Shown here: positions 25,352-33,381 of the stretch, one piece after another
Layout of the letters: each line of letters opens with the position of its first letter
How positions within the stretch are numbered: position 1 is the stretch's first letter
NCBI RefSeq assembly: GCF_900101685.1
Contig: NZ_FMZZ01000004.1
Location: 124,001-188,000 of the forward strand
Direction: 5' to 3'
Origin: Actinokineospora iranica
Lineage (GTDB): Bacteria > Actinomycetota > Actinomycetes > Mycobacteriales > Pseudonocardiaceae
DNA: 64,000 nt
Notes under the pieces: generated by a model
The model's database searches: none
What the model saw: only the letters and a program-made list of their open reading frames with translations
What the model was told of the DNA's origin: nothing
Translations under genes and position numbers: made by a program

Positions 25352-26542
25352 TCACTGCCGCTTCGCGGCCAGGATCAGGTCGGCGACCTCGCGGACCGCG
25401 CCCGCGCCGCCGGGGCTCGCGAGCACGACCCTAGCCACAGCGCAGACCTCGGGCCGGGCGTCGGCCACCGCGATGGGCCACCCTACGAGCCGCAGGCAGT
25501 CGATGTCGCGCAGGTCGTTGCCCACGTACGCCACCCGGGCCGGGTCGAGGCCGCGCTCGGCGATCCAGTCGCGCAGCAGCACCGCCTTGTCGGCGACCCC
25601 GTGCGCGACCTCCACGCCGAGCTTGGCCGCGCGCGCGGCGACGACCGGGTTCACCTCGACGGACAGGATCATCACCGGCACCCCGGCCGCCCGCAGCGCG
25701 GCCACGCCCGCCCCGTCGGAGCGGCTCACGACCACCGCCTCGGTGCCGTCCTGCAGCACGATGGCCCGGTCGTCGGTGTGCACGCCGTCGAAGTCGGTGA
25801 CCAGCGCGTCCACGGCGATCGGCTCCCGCTCGGCGCGGCCAGCGGCGATGCGCCGGGCCAGGTCGAGGTCGTCGGCGGTGTCGATCTCGATGGCGTCCCC
25901 GGCTGGCACCTCGACCAGCCCGATCCGGCCGAAGAACCGGTGCCCGCCCTCGCGCAGGCCCGCTGTGCGCATCGCGTAGACGGCCCCGGTCTCGCGGAAC
26001 TCGGGGTCCCGGTCCTGCCTGCGCGGCCGGTAGGCGGCGGAGTGGTTGACCCCGGACGCGGAGCCGCCCGGCTCGACCCGCCACAGGAACTCGTGCACCC
26101 GGACCGCGGTGAACGCGCTGTCGCAGCCCTCGTCGCGGACCCGGGCCACCACCCCGTCGATGGTCTCGACCGCGATGAACGGCGAGGTGCACTGCACCAG
26201 CAGCACGGTCTCCGGGTCGCCGCCGTCGCGGGCGCGCAACTCGTCCAGCGCGTGCAGCACCGCCGACTCGGACGAGTTGGTGTCCCCGGACAGGTCCGCT
26301 GGCCGCCGCACGACCACCGCGCCCGCTGCGACGGCGACGTCGGCGATCTCGGCGCTGTCGGTGCTCACCACGACCTCGTCGACCCGGCGGGCCGCCCGCA
26401 CCGCGCGCACCGCGCGGGCCACCAGCGGCACCCCGCCGACCCGGGCGAGGTTCTTGGCTGGCACGCCTTTGGAGCCGCCGCGCGCCGGGATGACGGCGAC
26501 GACCTGCCCGGTCGATGAAGTGGGTTGAGTCACGGCGGCCAT
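25352..26542 (-). CDS. CMP-nonulosonate synthetase fused to HAD phosphatase
   Basis: Two-domain enzyme of 396 residues. Residues about 15-230 form a NeuA-type cytidylyltransferase: VVAVIPARGGSKGVPAKN signature, LVQCTSPF, FRETGAVYAM and a late EIDTADDLDLA. Residues about 240-390 form a KdsC-like HAD phosphatase with nucleophile motif DFDGVHTDD and YVGNDLRDIDCL. The fusion would remove the 9-phosphate and activate the acid with CTP. The same domain order occurs in animal CMP-sialate synthetases. ATG at 26542 begins MAAVTQPTSS; upstream in-frame residues are unlikely. It is divergent from wzm with about 75 bp between. Confidence 0.87.
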   Translation of the reverse strand: MAAVTQPTSSTGQVVAVIPARGGSKGVPAKNLARVGGVPLVARAVRAVRAARRVDEVVVSTDSAEIADVAVAAGAVVVRRPADLSGDTNSSESAVLHALDELRARDGGDPETVLLVQCTSPFIAVETIDGVVARVRDEGCDSAFTAVRVHEFLWRVEPGGSASGVNHSAAYRPRRQDRDPEFRETGAVYAMRTAGLREGGHRFFGRIGLVEVPAGDAIEIDTADDLDLARRIAAGRAEREPIAVDALVTDFDGVHTDDRAIVLQDGTEAVVVSRSDGAGVAALRAAGVPVMILSVEVNPVVAARAAKLGVEVAHGVADKAVLLRDWIAERGLDPARVAYVGNDLRDIDCLRLVGWPIAVADARPEVCAVARVVLASPGGAGAVREVADLILAAKRQ

Positions 26543-26616
26543 GCTGCCACGAGCGGTCCGCACGGCAGCCGCGCCCAGGGTAAGAGGGCAACAGGCCGCC
26601 GGTAGGCTCAACGATC

Positions 26617-27534
26617 GTGCAAGCAATCAGCGCGATCGACGTCCCTTCAGCACCCGTGGCCCACACCGGCCGCAGCTGGGCGCGCGCGGCCCAGGACATC
26701 CGCCAAGGCATCGGCCACCGCGAGCTGTGGGGCCATCTCGGCTGGCAGGACATCAAGCAGCGCTACCGCCGCTCGGTCATCGGCCCGCTGTGGATCACCC
26801 TCAGCATGGCGATCACCGCCGCGGGCCTCGGGCTGCTGTACTCGCAGCTCTTCGAGGCCTCGATCGGGACCTTCCTGCCGTACCTGACGGTCGGGTTCAT
26901 CGTCTGGAACTTCATCCTCGGCTGCCTGACCGAGGGGTCGGACACCTTCATCGCCAACGAAGGCCTGATCAAGCACCTGCCCGCGCCGCTGACCGTCTAC
27001 GCCCTGCGCACCGTGTGGCGGCAGACGCTGATGCTGATGCACAACCTGCTGGTCTACGTCGTCGTCCTGGCCATCTTCTTCAACGACCTGTCGACCCCCG
27101 GCTACGAGATCACCGAGCACGGCACACCGCAGCCGGGGTTGAGCTGGGCGGCGCTGCTGGCGATCCCGGCGTTCTGCCTGATCGCGCTCAACGGCGCCTG
27201 GGTGACGCTGCTGTTCGGCATCATCAGCACCCGCTACCGCGACATCCCGCAGGTCGTGGGCGCCCTGACCCAGCTGCTGTTCTTCATGACCCCGATCGTG
27301 TGGTCGACCGACATCCTGACCAAGCGGTTCGGCGAGGGGGCGGCGGACTGGAAGATCCTGGTCGCCGAGCTGAACCCGCTGTACCACTTCATCCAGATCC
27401 TGCGCGCGCCGCTGATCGGCAACACGCAGAGCTGGCACCACTGGGTCGTGGTCGGCGGCATCACCGTGATCGGGTGGTCCCTGGCCTTCCTGGCCATGCG
27501 GAACTACCGTGCCCGTGTTTCCTACTGGGTCTGA
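26617..27534 (+). CDS. wzm: Galactan ABC exporter permease Wzm
   Basis: Membrane subunit (305 residues) of the ABC-2 type polysaccharide exporter. About six membrane segments follow an N-terminal amphipathic region with WQDIKQRYRRSVIGPLWITL, typical of Wzm/TagG/RfbD permeases. In mycobacteria the Rv3783-Rv3781 pair flanks glfT1 and exports the lipid-linked galactan; the same three genes are together here (wzm-wzt-glfT1). GTG start at 26617. The stop is 15 bp before the ATG of wzt. Confidence 0.9.
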   Translation: MQAISAIDVPSAPVAHTGRSWARAAQDIRQGIGHRELWGHLGWQDIKQRYRRSVIGPLWITLSMAITAAGLGLLYSQLFEASIGTFLPYLTVGFIVWNFILGCLTEGSDTFIANEGLIKHLPAPLTVYALRTVWRQTLMLMHNLLVYVVVLAIFFNDLSTPGYEITEHGTPQPGLSWAALLAIPAFCLIALNGAWVTLLFGIISTRYRDIPQVVGALTQLLFFMTPIVWSTDILTKRFGEGAADWKILVAELNPLYHFIQILRAPLIGNTQSWHHWVVVGGITVIGWSLAFLAMRNYRARVSYWV

Positions 27535-27549
27535 GTGAGGCAGCTAGCC

Positions 27550-28341
27550 ATGGTCAGCATCGAGGTCCACAACGCCTCCGTCGACTTCCCCATCTTCGAC
27601 GCCAAGACCCGGTCGTTGAAGAAGGCCGTCCTCGGCAAGGTCGGCGGCAAGATCGGCACCGAGGCCCGGGTCCCGGTCATCGAGGCCCTGCACGACATCA
27701 CCCTGACCCTCAAGGAGGGCGACCGGGTGGCCCTCGTCGGGCACAACGGCGCTGGCAAGTCGACCCTGCTGCGGCTGCTCTCAGGCATCTACGAGCCCAC
27801 CAGAGGCACATCGCGGATCAGAGGGAAGATCGCGCCGGTGTTCGACCTCGCGGTCGGGATGGACCCGGAGATCTCCGGCCTGGAGAACATCATGATCCGC
27901 GGGCTGTTCCTGGGCATGTCCCGCAAGGAGATGGAGAAGCGGGTCGACGACATCTCCAACTTCACCGAGCTGGGCGACTACCTGCACCTGCCGCTGCGCA
28001 CCTACTCCACGGGTATGCGGGTGCGGCTGGCGCTGGGCGTGGTCACCTCGATCGACCCGGAGATCCTGCTGCTGGACGAGGGCATCGGCGCGGTCGACGC
28101 GGCGTTCATGACCAAGGCCAGGGACCGCCTGGTCGACCTGGTGCGCCGGTCGGGGATGCTGGTGTTCGCCTCGCACTCCGACGACCTGCTCTTCGAGCTG
28201 TGCAACACGGCCATCTGGATGGACGAGGGCCAGGTCAAGATGCAGGGCTCGCTGCGCGAGGTCCTCACGGCCTACAAGGGCCGTGACCCGTTCGAGCACA
28301 TGAGCAAGGAAACCCTCGAAAGGCTCGGCGAGACCGGATGA
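27550..28341 (+). CDS. wzt: Galactan ABC exporter ATPase Wzt
   Basis: Nucleotide-binding subunit of 263 residues. Walker A is GHNGAGKST, the Q-loop region and the signature-like LRTYSTGMRVRLALG are visible, and Walker B is ILLLDEGIGAVD followed by the H-loop FASHSDD. There is no C-terminal carbohydrate-binding domain, matching the short mycobacterial form rather than the long O-antigen Wzt type. ATG at 27550 preceded by GAGG; an upstream GTG at 27535 is possible. Thirteen bp separate it from glfT1. Confidence 0.92.
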   Translation: MVSIEVHNASVDFPIFDAKTRSLKKAVLGKVGGKIGTEARVPVIEALHDITLTLKEGDRVALVGHNGAGKSTLLRLLSGIYEPTRGTSRIRGKIAPVFDLAVGMDPEISGLENIMIRGLFLGMSRKEMEKRVDDISNFTELGDYLHLPLRTYSTGMRVRLALGVVTSIDPEILLLDEGIGAVDAAFMTKARDRLVDLVRRSGMLVFASHSDDLLFELCNTAIWMDEGQVKMQGSLREVLTAYKGRDPFEHMSKETLERLGETG

Positions 28342-28354
28342 GCGGCCTGATCCC

Positions 28355-29257
28355 ATGAGCACAGCGCAGCTTCCGCCGAACTCGGTCGTGGCCGTGGTCG
28401 TCACCCGGCACCGCCGCGCGCTCCTCGCGGACTCGCTGAAGATGATCGCGGCGCAGAACCGGCCGCCGGACCACCTGATCGTGGTCGACAACGGCCCGGA
28501 CGACCCGGCCCGCGACATCGTGGACAACTGCCCGCTGCCCGCGACCTACCTGGTCTCGCACCGCAACCTCGGCGGCGCGGGCGGGTTCGCGCTGGGGATG
28601 CTGCACGCGCTGGCGCTGGGCGCGGACTGGCTGTGGCTGGCCGACGACGACGGCCGCCCCGCGGACGAGAACGTCCTGGGCACGCTGCTGGAGGTCGCCG
28701 AGCAGCGCGGCCTGGCCGAGGTCTCGCCGATGGTGACCAACATCGACGAGCCTGCGAAGCTCGCGTTCCCGCTGCGCAGGGGCCTGACCTGGAAGCGCAC
28801 CGCCGACCAGCTCGGCGAGGACTTCCTACCCGGCATCGCGTCGCTGTTCAACGGCGCCCTGTTCCGCGCCGACACCCTCGACGTGGTCGGCGTCCCCGAC
28901 TACCGCCTGTTCTTCCGCGGCGACGAGGTGGAGGTCCACCGGCGGCTGCTGCGCTCCGGCCTGCCGTTCGGCACCAGCCTCAAGGCCGCCTACCTGCACC
29001 CCGACGGCTCCGACGAGTTCAAGCCGATGCTCGGCGGGAAACTGCACGCGCAGGACCCGGAGAACGAGGTCAAGCGGTACTACACATACCGCAACCGCGG
29101 ATACCTGCTATCGCAGCCGGGAATGCGCAAGATCGGGCTGCTTGAGGTGTTCCGCTTCGGCCTCTACTTCCTGGGCACGAAACGCGACCCGAAGGCTTTC
29201 CTGGAGTGGCTGAAACTGGTCCGCAAGGGCCGCCGGGAACGCTTCTTCCGGCACTGA
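28355..29257 (+). CDS. glfT1: Galactofuranosyltransferase GlfT1
   Basis: GT2 enzyme of 300 residues that adds the first galactofuranose units to the rhamnosyl-GlcNAc-diphosphodecaprenol primer. It shows VVVTRHRRALLADSL, LIVVDNGPDD, SHRNLGGAGGF, the metal-binding triad WLADDDG (Asp97-99), and RLFFRGDEVEVHRRL. The C-terminus is basic (KGRRERFFRH). Position directly after wzm-wzt repeats the mycobacterial arrangement. A degraded relic of part of this gene lies at 30531-30590. Confidence 0.92.
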   Translation: MSTAQLPPNSVVAVVVTRHRRALLADSLKMIAAQNRPPDHLIVVDNGPDDPARDIVDNCPLPATYLVSHRNLGGAGGFALGMLHALALGADWLWLADDDGRPADENVLGTLLEVAEQRGLAEVSPMVTNIDEPAKLAFPLRRGLTWKRTADQLGEDFLPGIASLFNGALFRADTLDVVGVPDYRLFFRGDEVEVHRRLLRSGLPFGTSLKAAYLHPDGSDEFKPMLGGKLHAQDPENEVKRYYTYRNRGYLLSQPGMRKIGLLEVFRFGLYFLGTKRDPKAFLEWLKLVRKGRRERFFRH

Positions 29258-29312
29258 TATCTAAATTGAACCACTCGATTGGCGGTTATTATCGGCACAT
29301 CAGACTGTCACC

Positions 29313-29948
29313 ATGCCCCTCGTGGCCACCAAGACCAGAAGCGGGGCACTGCTATTCGCCGCGATCGCCGTCGTCACCGTTGTCGCCATCCCCGAGTTGC
29401 GGGTCAAGGTCACCGACCTCGTTGAGGGAATAACCGGCGGGACCGAACTAGTGGGCGAAGTTGAGACACAATTCATGGTTGCCGCATCAGCCGCGTCACA
29501 GGTGCGCAAGTGCGTTTCGCAACGAAATACCCTCGACCAGGATTGCGACGACCTCAAGTTCGTCATGATCGATGCGCAGCGGATGCCGTTCATCGCCCGC
29601 AACATCTCCACCGCATGGAAAGCCGGGAAACCCGGCGTGTTGACCAAGGATTCCACACGGGAATCCGTCAACCGCAGGCAGGTATGCAGACCGAGCTTTC
29701 CCCGGCCGAACGGCGGGCAATGCGATGAATTTCCGTTCGCGTCAACCAGGCAGGGCGGCGAGGGCGCCCAAGAGCATGAAGTGCCCGCACGTGAGAATCG
29801 TTGCCAAGGTGGCACTCTTGGGAGACGGTACGATGCGGCAGGAATCAGGGATGGCGACGACTTCCTTGTTGTGATCACACACCCAAGCAAGATCGCGCCA
29901 GGGCCGTACCAAGGTGTTGACATCGCCAAGGAGCGGGGTGACTGCTGA
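29313..29948 (+). CDS. Secreted or membrane-tethered NucA/NucB-type DNase
   Basis: Protein of 211 residues with an N-terminal hydrophobic segment (GALLFAAIAVVTVVAIPEL) acting as signal or anchor. The C-terminal domain matches NucA/NucB deoxyribonucleases: CDEFPFAS at residues 137-144 and ENRCQGGTL at 161-169 hold the expected catalytic residues, followed by DGDDFLVVI. Such enzymes degrade or nick extracellular DNA and can serve as competence nucleases or toxins. Its stop overlaps the ATG of a ComJ-like gene (TGATG). Base composition is lower in GC than the flanking wall genes, suggesting transfer. The ribosome site is weak. Confidence 0.75.
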   Translation: MPLVATKTRSGALLFAAIAVVTVVAIPELRVKVTDLVEGITGGTELVGEVETQFMVAASAASQVRKCVSQRNTLDQDCDDLKFVMIDAQRMPFIARNISTAWKAGKPGVLTKDSTRESVNRRQVCRPSFPRPNGGQCDEFPFASTRQGGEGAQEHEVPARENRCQGGTLGRRYDAAGIRDGDDFLVVITHPSKIAPGPYQGVDIAKERGDC

Positions 29949-30466
29949 TGACGAGGCCAGATATCACGATCAGCACTGAAGTCGAGATCGACTACGGTCA
30001 AGTCTACATCTACTCGGCGTCCCCTTGGGGCAGGAAACCTCCGAGCGAGGCCGTGACGCGCGCGCTGAACGACGCCGAACAATCTGAACGATTCGTCGGT
30101 GTCGCAGACGGGTTGATTGACCTTGTTGTGCCCTTCCGTAAAAGCTTCAACGCCCCGATGCGGATCGAGGTGTGGCAGCAGGAGCCGCCGCCCGATGACG
30201 ACACCTGGGATCACGTGGTCGATGTTGATTTCGACGTGGTCGACGGTCGGATCGTGTTCGAGCCCTCCGGAGGGTTCGGATCGCTCAGCACGGAGGAATC
30301 AGTGCCGTCCGGAGCGTACCGAGCCCGGGTATCTGGTCGCGGCTACACCGAGGCGGCCAGCGGCGCTGAAGGCAGCGACTCCTATCAGTTGCGACTCTGG
30401 CCTCGCGATGCCGACACACCGCCTGCACTGCGCAAATCCTGGTCCGGTTTCCCAACAAGCGGGTAA
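29948..30466 (+). CDS. ComJ/Nin-like nuclease inhibitor
   Basis: Cytoplasmic beta-rich protein of 172 residues. The N-terminal region (ISTEVEIDYGQVYIYS, then ERFVGVADGLIDLVVPF) and the later SGAYRARVSGRGYT follow the pattern of ComJ (Nin), the inhibitor of the competence nuclease NucA in Bacillus. Similarity is at pattern level, so the family call is tentative, but the one-base overlap with a NucA/NucB-type nuclease makes an immunity or inhibitor role likely. Low-GC codon use matches the nuclease gene. Confidence 0.55.
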   Translation: MTRPDITISTEVEIDYGQVYIYSASPWGRKPPSEAVTRALNDAEQSERFVGVADGLIDLVVPFRKSFNAPMRIEVWQQEPPPDDDTWDHVVDVDFDVVDGRIVFEPSGGFGSLSTEESVPSGAYRARVSGRGYTEAASGAEGSDSYQLRLWPRDADTPPALRKSWSGFPTSG

Positions 30467-30530
30467 GCGCCATCTCTGAGGTCAACAGGTCCAGAGCAAC
30501 TGCTGGGTGTGGTCACCTCGACCGGTCCAG

Positions 30531-30590
30531 GTTCCCGCTGAACCGGACCTGACTTGGAAGCGCACCACCGACCAGTTGGGCGAGGACTTC
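30531..30590 (+). pseudogene. Relic fragment of a second glfT1
   Basis: Sixty bases align with glfT1 positions 28765-28825 with one single-base gap. The last 42 bases differ at only four positions and still encode LTWKRTTDQLGEDF against LTWKRTADQLGEDF in glfT1. Three of the four changes are silent. Flanking sequence on either side has no glfT1 similarity that I can see. It is too short to be functional. Confidence 0.7.
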
Positions 30591-30604
30591 GTGTCCCGCG
30601 CCGC

Positions 30605-31111
30605 TCACAGCCGTTCGAGCGCTTCGGCGGCGGGCACGCTGGCGTACGCCGACCACGAGGACAGCAGCGCCTTGAGGTCGCCCGCGTGCCGTTTGCGCAG
30701 CTCCGGGCTCTGCGCCAGCACGTCCAACTCGTTGGCGAAGGTCAGCTCGACCAGGTCGCGCACCAGTGCGGGCTCGGCCCGCGACTCGACACCGGTGAAC
30801 CGGTCGCGCACCACCCGCGACAGCAGCCGGGGGTAGCTGAACTCGCGGTCGAGCGCGCAGTAGGCGTAGACGATCGCCTCCGCCTCGCCGCCGACCAGGT
30901 CGACCAGGACGTGTCTTTCCGCCAGCGACACCAGCGACTGCGGAAACCCGGCCGTGCCGTACGCGGCGTGCGCGAATCCGGCTAGCTGCAGGGCGGGTCG
31001 GGCGCCCCACGCGACCAGCGCGTCCCGGGTGCGCCCGAGGTGGGCGAGCAGCGTGCCCCCCGGGTGCGCCAGCTCAGCGGCTCCCCTGGCCGCCAAGAAG
31101 TCCTCGATCAT
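30605..31111 (-). CDS. DUF6817 protein
   Basis: Soluble protein of 168 residues consistent with the DUF6817 family. Conserved blocks: HPGGTLLAHLGRTRDALVAWG, LAGFAHAAYGTAGFPQSLV and AEAIVYAYCALDREFSYPRL. The histidines and acidic residues in these helices recall an HD-like metal fold, but function is unknown. ATG at 31111. It ends next to the glfT1 relic and is divergent from the small gene at 31203. Confidence 0.8.
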   Translation of the reverse strand: MIEDFLAARGAAELAHPGGTLLAHLGRTRDALVAWGARPALQLAGFAHAAYGTAGFPQSLVSLAERHVLVDLVGGEAEAIVYAYCALDREFSYPRLLSRVVRDRFTGVESRAEPALVRDLVELTFANELDVLAQSPELRKRHAGDLKALLSSWSAYASVPAAEALERL

Positions 31112-31202
31112 AGGCCAGAGGCTACGCGCTGTCCGCCGAAAGCGAATCCGCTATTGGTGAACTATTGTTGTGCGCCAAGGGTTTTCGTGGTCGAGTGCTG
31201 CC

Positions 31203-31472
31203 ATGAGCGAATCCCGGCAAGCCCTGATCCTGCACCTGGCCAGCGGCGGCGAGCCCCTGGTGTTCTCCCTGTCCGCCAAGAGCGCCAAGAGCCTGGCGCC
31301 CCGCCTCCCGGTCCTGCTGGCCTCCGGCGGCGTCGACACCCCGGAACTGGAGGACGGCACGACCGTCGCGGTGAACTTCGCGCACGTGGTCACCGCGCAC
31401 CTCGACGTCCTGCCCGCGCACGTCCGCGTCTACGGCACCCCGGACAAGGGAAAGCACGGCTTCGGCGTCTGA
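31203..31472 (+). CDS. Small hypothetical protein
   Basis: An 89-residue soluble protein with no recognised family. Features: LILHLASGGEPLVFSLSAKSAK at the start and DGTTVAVNFAHVVTAHLDVL near the end, suggesting a compact alpha/beta or beta fold. ATG at 31203. It is divergent from the DUF6817 gene and convergent with gtrA, with a hairpin between. The composition is typical of the host, so it is likely a real resident gene. Confidence 0.65.
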   Translation: MSESRQALILHLASGGEPLVFSLSAKSAKSLAPRLPVLLASGGVDTPELEDGTTVAVNFAHVVTAHLDVLPAHVRVYGTPDKGKHGFGV

Positions 31473-31481
31473 GCGGCCCGT

Positions 31482-31512
31482 CGGTGGTGATGCTGGGGGG
31501 TGTTCACCACCG
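31482..31512. terminator. Bidirectional hairpin
   Basis: A 9-bp stem, CGGTGGTGA at 31482-31490 with TCACCACCG at 31504-31512, around a 13-nt loop between the convergent 31203 gene and gtrA. Confidence 0.55.
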
Positions 31513-31520
31513 GCGGGTCT

Positions 31521-31937
31521 TCAGTGCCGGAAGACGACCGTGCGCAGCAGCACGAAGTTGATCGACGTGCCGACGCCCTGGGCGATCACCCAGGCCAGCG
31601 CGTACTCCCAGCGGAACTCCGGCAGCAGCGCCAGCATCAGCGCGTTCGTGCCGACGTTGACGAAGAACGTCACCGTGTAGAGCAGCGCGAAACCGCCTGC
31701 CTGGCCGATGCCGCGGTCGGCGGCGTCGGTGAAGGTGAAGCGCTTGTTGAGGAAGTACGCGGTGGTGGTGCCCGCGACGAAGCTGAGCGCCTTGGCCAGG
31801 TGCACCCACAGGTCCGCCTGCAACAGCAGCCAGTAGGTCCCCGAGTCGACCAGCGCGCAGAAACCGCCGACCATGACGAAGCGCGTGAGCTGCCGCAGCA
31901 ACCCGGCGCGCTGGATGTCGTTCCGGACCTCGGTCAT
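31521..31937 (-). CDS. GtrA-family membrane protein (Rv3789-like)
   Basis: Four-helix GtrA-type membrane protein of 138 residues: [20 protein letters not shown], then [19 protein letters not shown], the family signature, and two more hydrophobic segments. In mycobacteria the homologue Rv3789 is next to dprE1 and is linked to arabinogalactan assembly, proposed to handle decaprenyl-phosphoryl-arabinose or recruit the priming machinery. Here it is divergent from dprE1 with 76 bp between, instead of co-directional. ATG at 31937. Confidence 0.87.
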   Translation of the reverse strand: MTEVRNDIQRAGLLRQLTRFVMVGGFCALVDSGTYWLLLQADLWVHLAKALSFVAGTTTAYFLNKRFTFTDAADRGIGQAGGFALLYTVTFFVNVGTNALMLALLPEFRWEYALAWVIAQGVGTSINFVLLRTVVFRH

Positions 31938-32013
31938 GTCGTCCCGTCTCCGCTGTCGCCGCTTAGGCGGGACAAGTCTAAGAGCGCCGAGACGCGCCGC
32001 TACCCTGGGTGCC

Positions 32014-33381
32014 GTGGAGCCAGCGAAGTTCGAGACGCGCACGCTGACCGGATGGGGTCGCACGGCGCCCTCCGCGGCCCGGGTGGCCGGTCCGAGCACC
32101 GCGGACGACGTCATCGCCGCTGTCGCGGCCGCGGGTGAGCGGGGCGTCATCGCGCGCGGCCTCGGCCGCTCCTACGGCGACCCGGCGCAGAACGCGGGCG
32201 GGCTGGTCGTGGACATGACCGGGGTGGACCGCGTCCACTCCATCGACGCAGGCAGCGGCCTGGCCGTCCTCGACGCCGGGGTGAGCCTGGACAAGCTGAT
32301 GCGCGCCGCGCTGCCGTTCGGCCTGTGGGTGCCGGTGCTCCCGGGCACCCGGCAGGTGACCATCGGCGGCGCGATCGGCTCCGACATCCACGGCAAGAAC
32401 CACCACTCGGCGGGCAGCTTCGGCAACCACGTCCGCTCGATGGACCTGCTCACCGCCGACGGCCAGGTCCGCACCATCACCCCCGACGGCCCGGACTCCG
32501 ACCTGTTCTGGGCGACCGTCGGCGGCATGGGCCTGACCGGGATCATCCTGCGCGCCACCGTGGCCCTCAAGCACACCGAGAGCGCCTACTTCGTCGTCGA
32601 CACCGACCGCACGTCCGGCCTGGACGAGACGCTGGAACTGTTCTCCGACGGCTCCGACGACGGCTACGACTACTCGATGGCCTGGTTCGACTCCATTTCC
32701 ACCGGCCCCAAACTCGGCCGCGCGGTGTTCTCCCGCGGCTCCCTGGCCAAGGTGGACGAGCTGCCCAAGAAGCACCGCGCCAACCCGCTGCGCTTCGACG
32801 CGCCGCAGCTGCTGACGCTTCCGGACGTGTTCCCCAACGGCCTGGCCAACAAGCTCACGTTCCGCGCGCTCGGCGAAGCCTGGTACCGCAAGGCGCCCAA
32901 GCGCGGCCGCGGCCAGATCCAGAACCTGACCGCGTTCTACCACCCGCTCGACCTGTTCGGGGAGTGGAACCGGGCCTACGGCTCGCACGGGTTCCTCCAA
33001 TACCAGTTCATCGTGCCGTTCAGCGCGGACGCGGAACTTCGCACGATCGTGCGGCGTATCGCTGAATCGGGGCACGTGTCGTTCCTCAACGTGCTCAAGC
33101 GGATGGGTGCGGGCAACCAGGCGCCGCTGTCGTTCCCCCAACCCGGGTGGACGATCACGGTCGACTTCCCGATCACCCCCGGCCTCACCGAGTTCTGCGC
33201 GTCGCTGGACGAGGCCGTGCTCGCCGCGGGCGGCAGGCTGTACCTGGCGAAGGAATCCCGCACCGCCCCGCAGACTTTCCACCGGATGTACCCGCGGCTG
33301 GACGAGTGGCGCAAGGTGCGCGACTCGGTCGACCCGGACGGACTGTTCACCTCGGACCAATCGCGAAGGCTCGGACTTTGA
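32014..33381 (+). CDS. dprE1: Decaprenylphosphoryl-ribose 2-oxidase DprE1
   Basis: FAD-dependent oxidase that, with DprE2, epimerises decaprenylphosphoryl-ribose to the arabinose donor. The flavin domain has [17 protein letters not shown] and [19 protein letters not shown]; the substrate part has [13 protein letters not shown] and [19 protein letters not shown]. The length is 455 residues, as expected. The position equal to Cys387 of the tuberculosis enzyme, the covalent target of benzothiazinones, is Thr382 here (GWTITVDFP against GWNVCVDFP). GTG at 32014; an upstream open frame exists but is not conserved-looking. Its stop overlaps the dprE2 start (TTGA). Confidence 0.93.
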   Translation: MEPAKFETRTLTGWGRTAPSAARVAGPSTADDVIAAVAAAGERGVIARGLGRSYGDPAQNAGGLVVDMTGVDRVHSIDAGSGLAVLDAGVSLDKLMRAALPFGLWVPVLPGTRQVTIGGAIGSDIHGKNHHSAGSFGNHVRSMDLLTADGQVRTITPDGPDSDLFWATVGGMGLTGIILRATVALKHTESAYFVVDTDRTSGLDETLELFSDGSDDGYDYSMAWFDSISTGPKLGRAVFSRGSLAKVDELPKKHRANPLRFDAPQLLTLPDVFPNGLANKLTFRALGEAWYRKAPKRGRGQIQNLTAFYHPLDLFGEWNRAYGSHGFLQYQFIVPFSADAELRTIVRRIAESGHVSFLNVLKRMGAGNQAPLSFPQPGWTITVDFPITPGLTEFCASLDEAVLAAGGRLYLAKESRTAPQTFHRMYPRLDEWRKVRDSVDPDGLFTSDQSRRLGL

